Shown: positions 5,208 through 6,991 of the stretch, in pieces
Position numbering within the stretch: the stretch's first letter is position 1
How the letters are laid out: each line of letters opens with the position of its first letter
Source of the DNA: Caulobacteraceae bacterium
GTDB taxonomy: Bacteria; Pseudomonadota; Alphaproteobacteria; Caulobacterales; Caulobacteraceae
Length of the DNA stretch: 6,991 bases
Reading direction: 5' to 3'
Assembly: GCA_028291305.1 (NCBI GenBank)
Contig: JAQGII010000424.1
Coordinates: 1 to 6,991 of the forward strand
Translations under genes and position numbers: made by a program
Notes under the pieces: model-generated
Told to the model about the DNA's origin: nothing
What the model saw: only the letters and a program-made list of their open reading frames with translations
The model's database searches: none

Positions 5208-5564
5208 ATGACCGACGCGTCCGTCACCATCTTCCACAATCCCGCCTGCGGTACGTCGCGCAACACCCTGGCGGCGATCCGCGCCGCCGGCATCGAGCCG
5301 ACGGTGGTGGAATACCTGAAGGCCGGCTGGACCAGGCCCCAGCTCAAGGCCCTGCTGAAGACGCTGGGTCTGTCGGCGCGGGACATCCTGCGCGTGCGCG
5401 GCACGCCGGCCGAGGAGCTGAAGCTGACCGATCCCAAGACCACCGAGGACCAGATCATCGACGCCATGGTCGGCCACCCGATCCTGGTCGAACGCCCCAT
5501 CGTCGTCACCCCCAAGGGCGCGGTCCTGGCCCGGCCGATGGAGAAGGTGCTGGATATCCTCTGA
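5208..5564 (+). CDS. arsC: Arsenate reductase, glutaredoxin-dependent (ArsC)
   Basis: A 118-residue ArsC of the thioredoxin-fold, glutaredoxin-coupled type, which reduces arsenate to arsenite in the cytoplasm using glutathione and glutaredoxin. The catalytic loop is HNPACGTSRNTL (10-21) with Cys14. Arg62, Arg96 and Arg109 correspond to Arg60, Arg94 and Arg107 of plasmid R773 ArsC with a constant offset of two, and HPILVERPIVVTPKG (90-104) is nearly the R773 sequence. The protein ends at VLDIL and lacks the roughly 20-residue tail of R773 ArsC, as many chromosomal forms do. The ATG is chosen because GAGGAG lies eight bases upstream and the family begins here. No arsR, arsB or acr3 is next to it, so arsenite export, if present, is encoded elsewhere. 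The gene is divergent from a glutathione transferase and converges on gatB. Confidence 0.95.
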   Translation: MTDASVTIFHNPACGTSRNTLAAIRAAGIEPTVVEYLKAGWTRPQLKALLKTLGLSARDILRVRGTPAEELKLTDPKTTEDQIIDAMVGHPILVERPIVVTPKGAVLARPMEKVLDIL

Positions 5565-5579
5565 CAACCCGACGGCGGC

Positions 5580-6991
5580 TTAGCTCAGCTTCGCCCGCAG
5601 GATCTCGTTGACCGCGGCGGGGTTGGCCTTGCCCTGGGTTTCCTTCATCACCTGGCCGACGAACCAGCCGAGCGCCTGGGGCTTGTCCTTGACGGCGACG
5701 GCCTTGTCGGGATTGGCCGCGATCAGGGCGTCGATCACCGCCTCGATGGCGCCGGTGTCGGTGACCTGCACCAGGCCGTGCTTGTCGACCACCTGCTGCG
5801 GCGTGCCCTCGCCCGCCCACATGCGGTCGAACACTTCCTTGGCGATCTTGGACGAGATCACGCCGGTCTCGAGCAGTTCGACCAGGCCGGCGATGTCCTC
5901 GGGCGGGATCGGGCTGTCGCCGATGTCGTGTCCGGCCTTGGCCAGGCGCGCCAGCAGCTCGTTGGTGGTCCAGTTGGCCACCAGCTTGGCGTCGCGGCCC
6001 TTGGCGGCCTTTTCGTAGAAGTCGGACCGCGCCTGTTCGATCACCAGCACGCCGGCGTCATAGGCCGACAGGCCGTACTGGCTCTGCAGCCGGGCCTTCT
6101 TGTCGTCGGGCAGTTCAGGCAGGGTTGCCTCGATGGCCTTGATCCAGGCCGGATCCAGCTCCAGCGGCAGCAGGTCGGGATCGGGGAAGTAGCGGTAGTC
6201 CTGCGCCTCCTCCTTGGAGCGCATCGAGCGCGTTTCCAGCTTGCCCGGATCGAACAGGCGGGTCTCCTGCATGATCGAGCCCCCTTCTTCGAGGATTTCA
6301 ATCTGCCGGCGCGCTTCGTATTCGATGGCCTGCATGATGTAGCGGTAGGAGTTGACGTTCTTGATCTCGCAGCGCGTGCCCAGCCCCTCGCCCGGCCGGC
6401 GCACCGAGACGTTGACGTCGGCGCGCAGGTTGCCCTTCTCCATGTCGCCGTCGCAGGTGCCCAGGTAGCGCAGGATGGTCCTGATCTTCTTGACGTAGGC
6501 GGCCGCTTCCTCGGACGAGCGGATGTCCGGCTTGGAGACGATCTCCATCAGCGCCGTGCCCGCCCGGTTGAGGTCGACATAGGTGGCGTTGGGGTCGATG
6601 TCGTGGATCGACTTGCCGGCGTCCTGCTCCAGATGCAGCCGCTCGATGCGCACGGTGAAGGACGAACCGTCGTCACGCTCCACCAGCACCTCGCCCTCGC
6701 CGACGATGGGGTCCTTGAACTGGCTGATCTGGTAGCCCTGCGGCAGGTCGGGGTAGAAGTAGTTCTTGCGGTCGAAGCGCGACCACCGGTTGATCTGCGC
6801 CTTCAGGCCCAGGCCCGTCTTCACCGCCTGCTCGACGCAGTAGCGGTTGATCACCGGCAGCATGCCCGGCATAGCCGCATCGACCAGCGACACCTGCTCG
6901 TTCGGCCCCGCGCCGAAGCCGACCGCGGCGCCGGAGATCAGCTTGGAGTTGGAGGCGACCTGGGAGTGAATCTCCAGCCCCATGACCATCT
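5580..6991 (-). CDS. gatB: Asp-tRNA(Asn)/Glu-tRNA(Gln) amidotransferase subunit B, N-terminus cut
   Basis: GatB works with GatA and GatC in the cytoplasm to convert Glu-tRNA(Gln) and/or Asp-tRNA(Asn) to the amide form. It activates the misacylated tRNA with ATP. Counting from the first visible Met (6989), about 469 residues are present. The cradle/kinase domain shows GLEIHSQV (4-11), [19 protein letters not shown] (72-90), [13 protein letters not shown] (118-130), [18 protein letters not shown] (138-155), [17 protein letters not shown] (181-197) and EIKNVNS (208-214). The YqeY-like tRNA-binding tail ends [28 protein letters not shown] normally lies some way inside GatB and the frame stays open to the edge, so the real start is probably 10-25 codons beyond the window. 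It is convergent with arsC, with 15 bases between the stop codons and no terminator seen. Confidence 0.97.
   Translation of the reverse strand, partial: MVMGLEIHSQVASNSKLISGAAVGFGAGPNEQVSLVDAAMPGMLPVINRYCVEQAVKTGLGLKAQINRWSRFDRKNYFYPDLPQGYQISQFKDPIVGEGEVLVERDDGSSFTVRIERLHLEQDAGKSIHDIDPNATYVDLNRAGTALMEIVSKPDIRSSEEAAAYVKKIRTILRYLGTCDGDMEKGNLRADVNVSVRRPGEGLGTRCEIKNVNSYRYIMQAIEYEARRQIEILEEGGSIMQETRLFDPGKLETRSMRSKEEAQDYRYFPDPDLLPLELDPAWIKAIEATLPELPDDKKARLQSQYGLSAYDAGVLVIEQARSDFYEKAAKGRDAKLVANWTTNELLARLAKAGHDIGDSPIPPEDIAGLVELLETGVISSKIAKEVFDRMWAGEGTPQQVVDKHGLVQVTDTGAIEAVIDALIAANPDKAVAVKDKPQALGWFVGQVMKETQGKANPAAVNEILRAKLS

Overview
The window is GC-rich DNA with dense gene packing, bacterial-type Shine-Dalgarno sites and protein sequences typical of alphaproteobacteria. 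A match to the Caulobacter housekeeping promoter pattern (TTGACGS, 10-14 bases, GCTANAWC) upstream of arsC, together with overall protein style, suggests Caulobacteraceae (Caulobacter, Phenylobacterium or a relative). That placement is inferred from sequence style and was not tested by search.

Left part (1-2718, minus strand): a compact four-gene operon of envelope proteins. In transcription order it encodes a small DUF3147 inner-membrane protein, a predicted outer-membrane beta-barrel with a Met/His-rich N-terminus, a HupE/UreJ-family membrane protein with a signal peptide, and a single-span 'transmembrane anchor' protein cut by the window edge. Two of the three junctions overlap (TTGA and TGATG), so the genes are probably translationally coupled. 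The Met/His motif and the HupE family point to transition-metal handling, most likely copper, across the envelope. The substrate is not known, and this is the most interesting part of the window.

Middle (2719-4358): divergent from that operon is a complete acyltransferase-3 (OafA/YrhL-type) integral membrane protein, preceded by a plausible promoter. It converges on a small single-Sel1-repeat protein, and a GC-rich inverted repeat lies between the two. Upstream of the Sel1 gene is a 106-base gap with a second hairpin and a near-match to a CtrA box.

Right part (4359-6991): a Nu-class (YfcG/YghU-like) glutathione transferase on the minus strand is divergent from arsC, a glutaredoxin-dependent arsenate reductase with its full catalytic set. 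Their shared 117-base region holds a near-perfect 18-base palindrome and a good arsC promoter. arsC converges on gatB, the B subunit of the Asp/Glu-tRNA amidotransferase, with only 15 bases between the stop codons. The extreme N-terminus of gatB lies beyond the window.

No rRNA or tRNA gene, insertion sequence, CRISPR array or prophage was seen. Apart from the metal-type operon, the content looks like ordinary chromosomal sequence.
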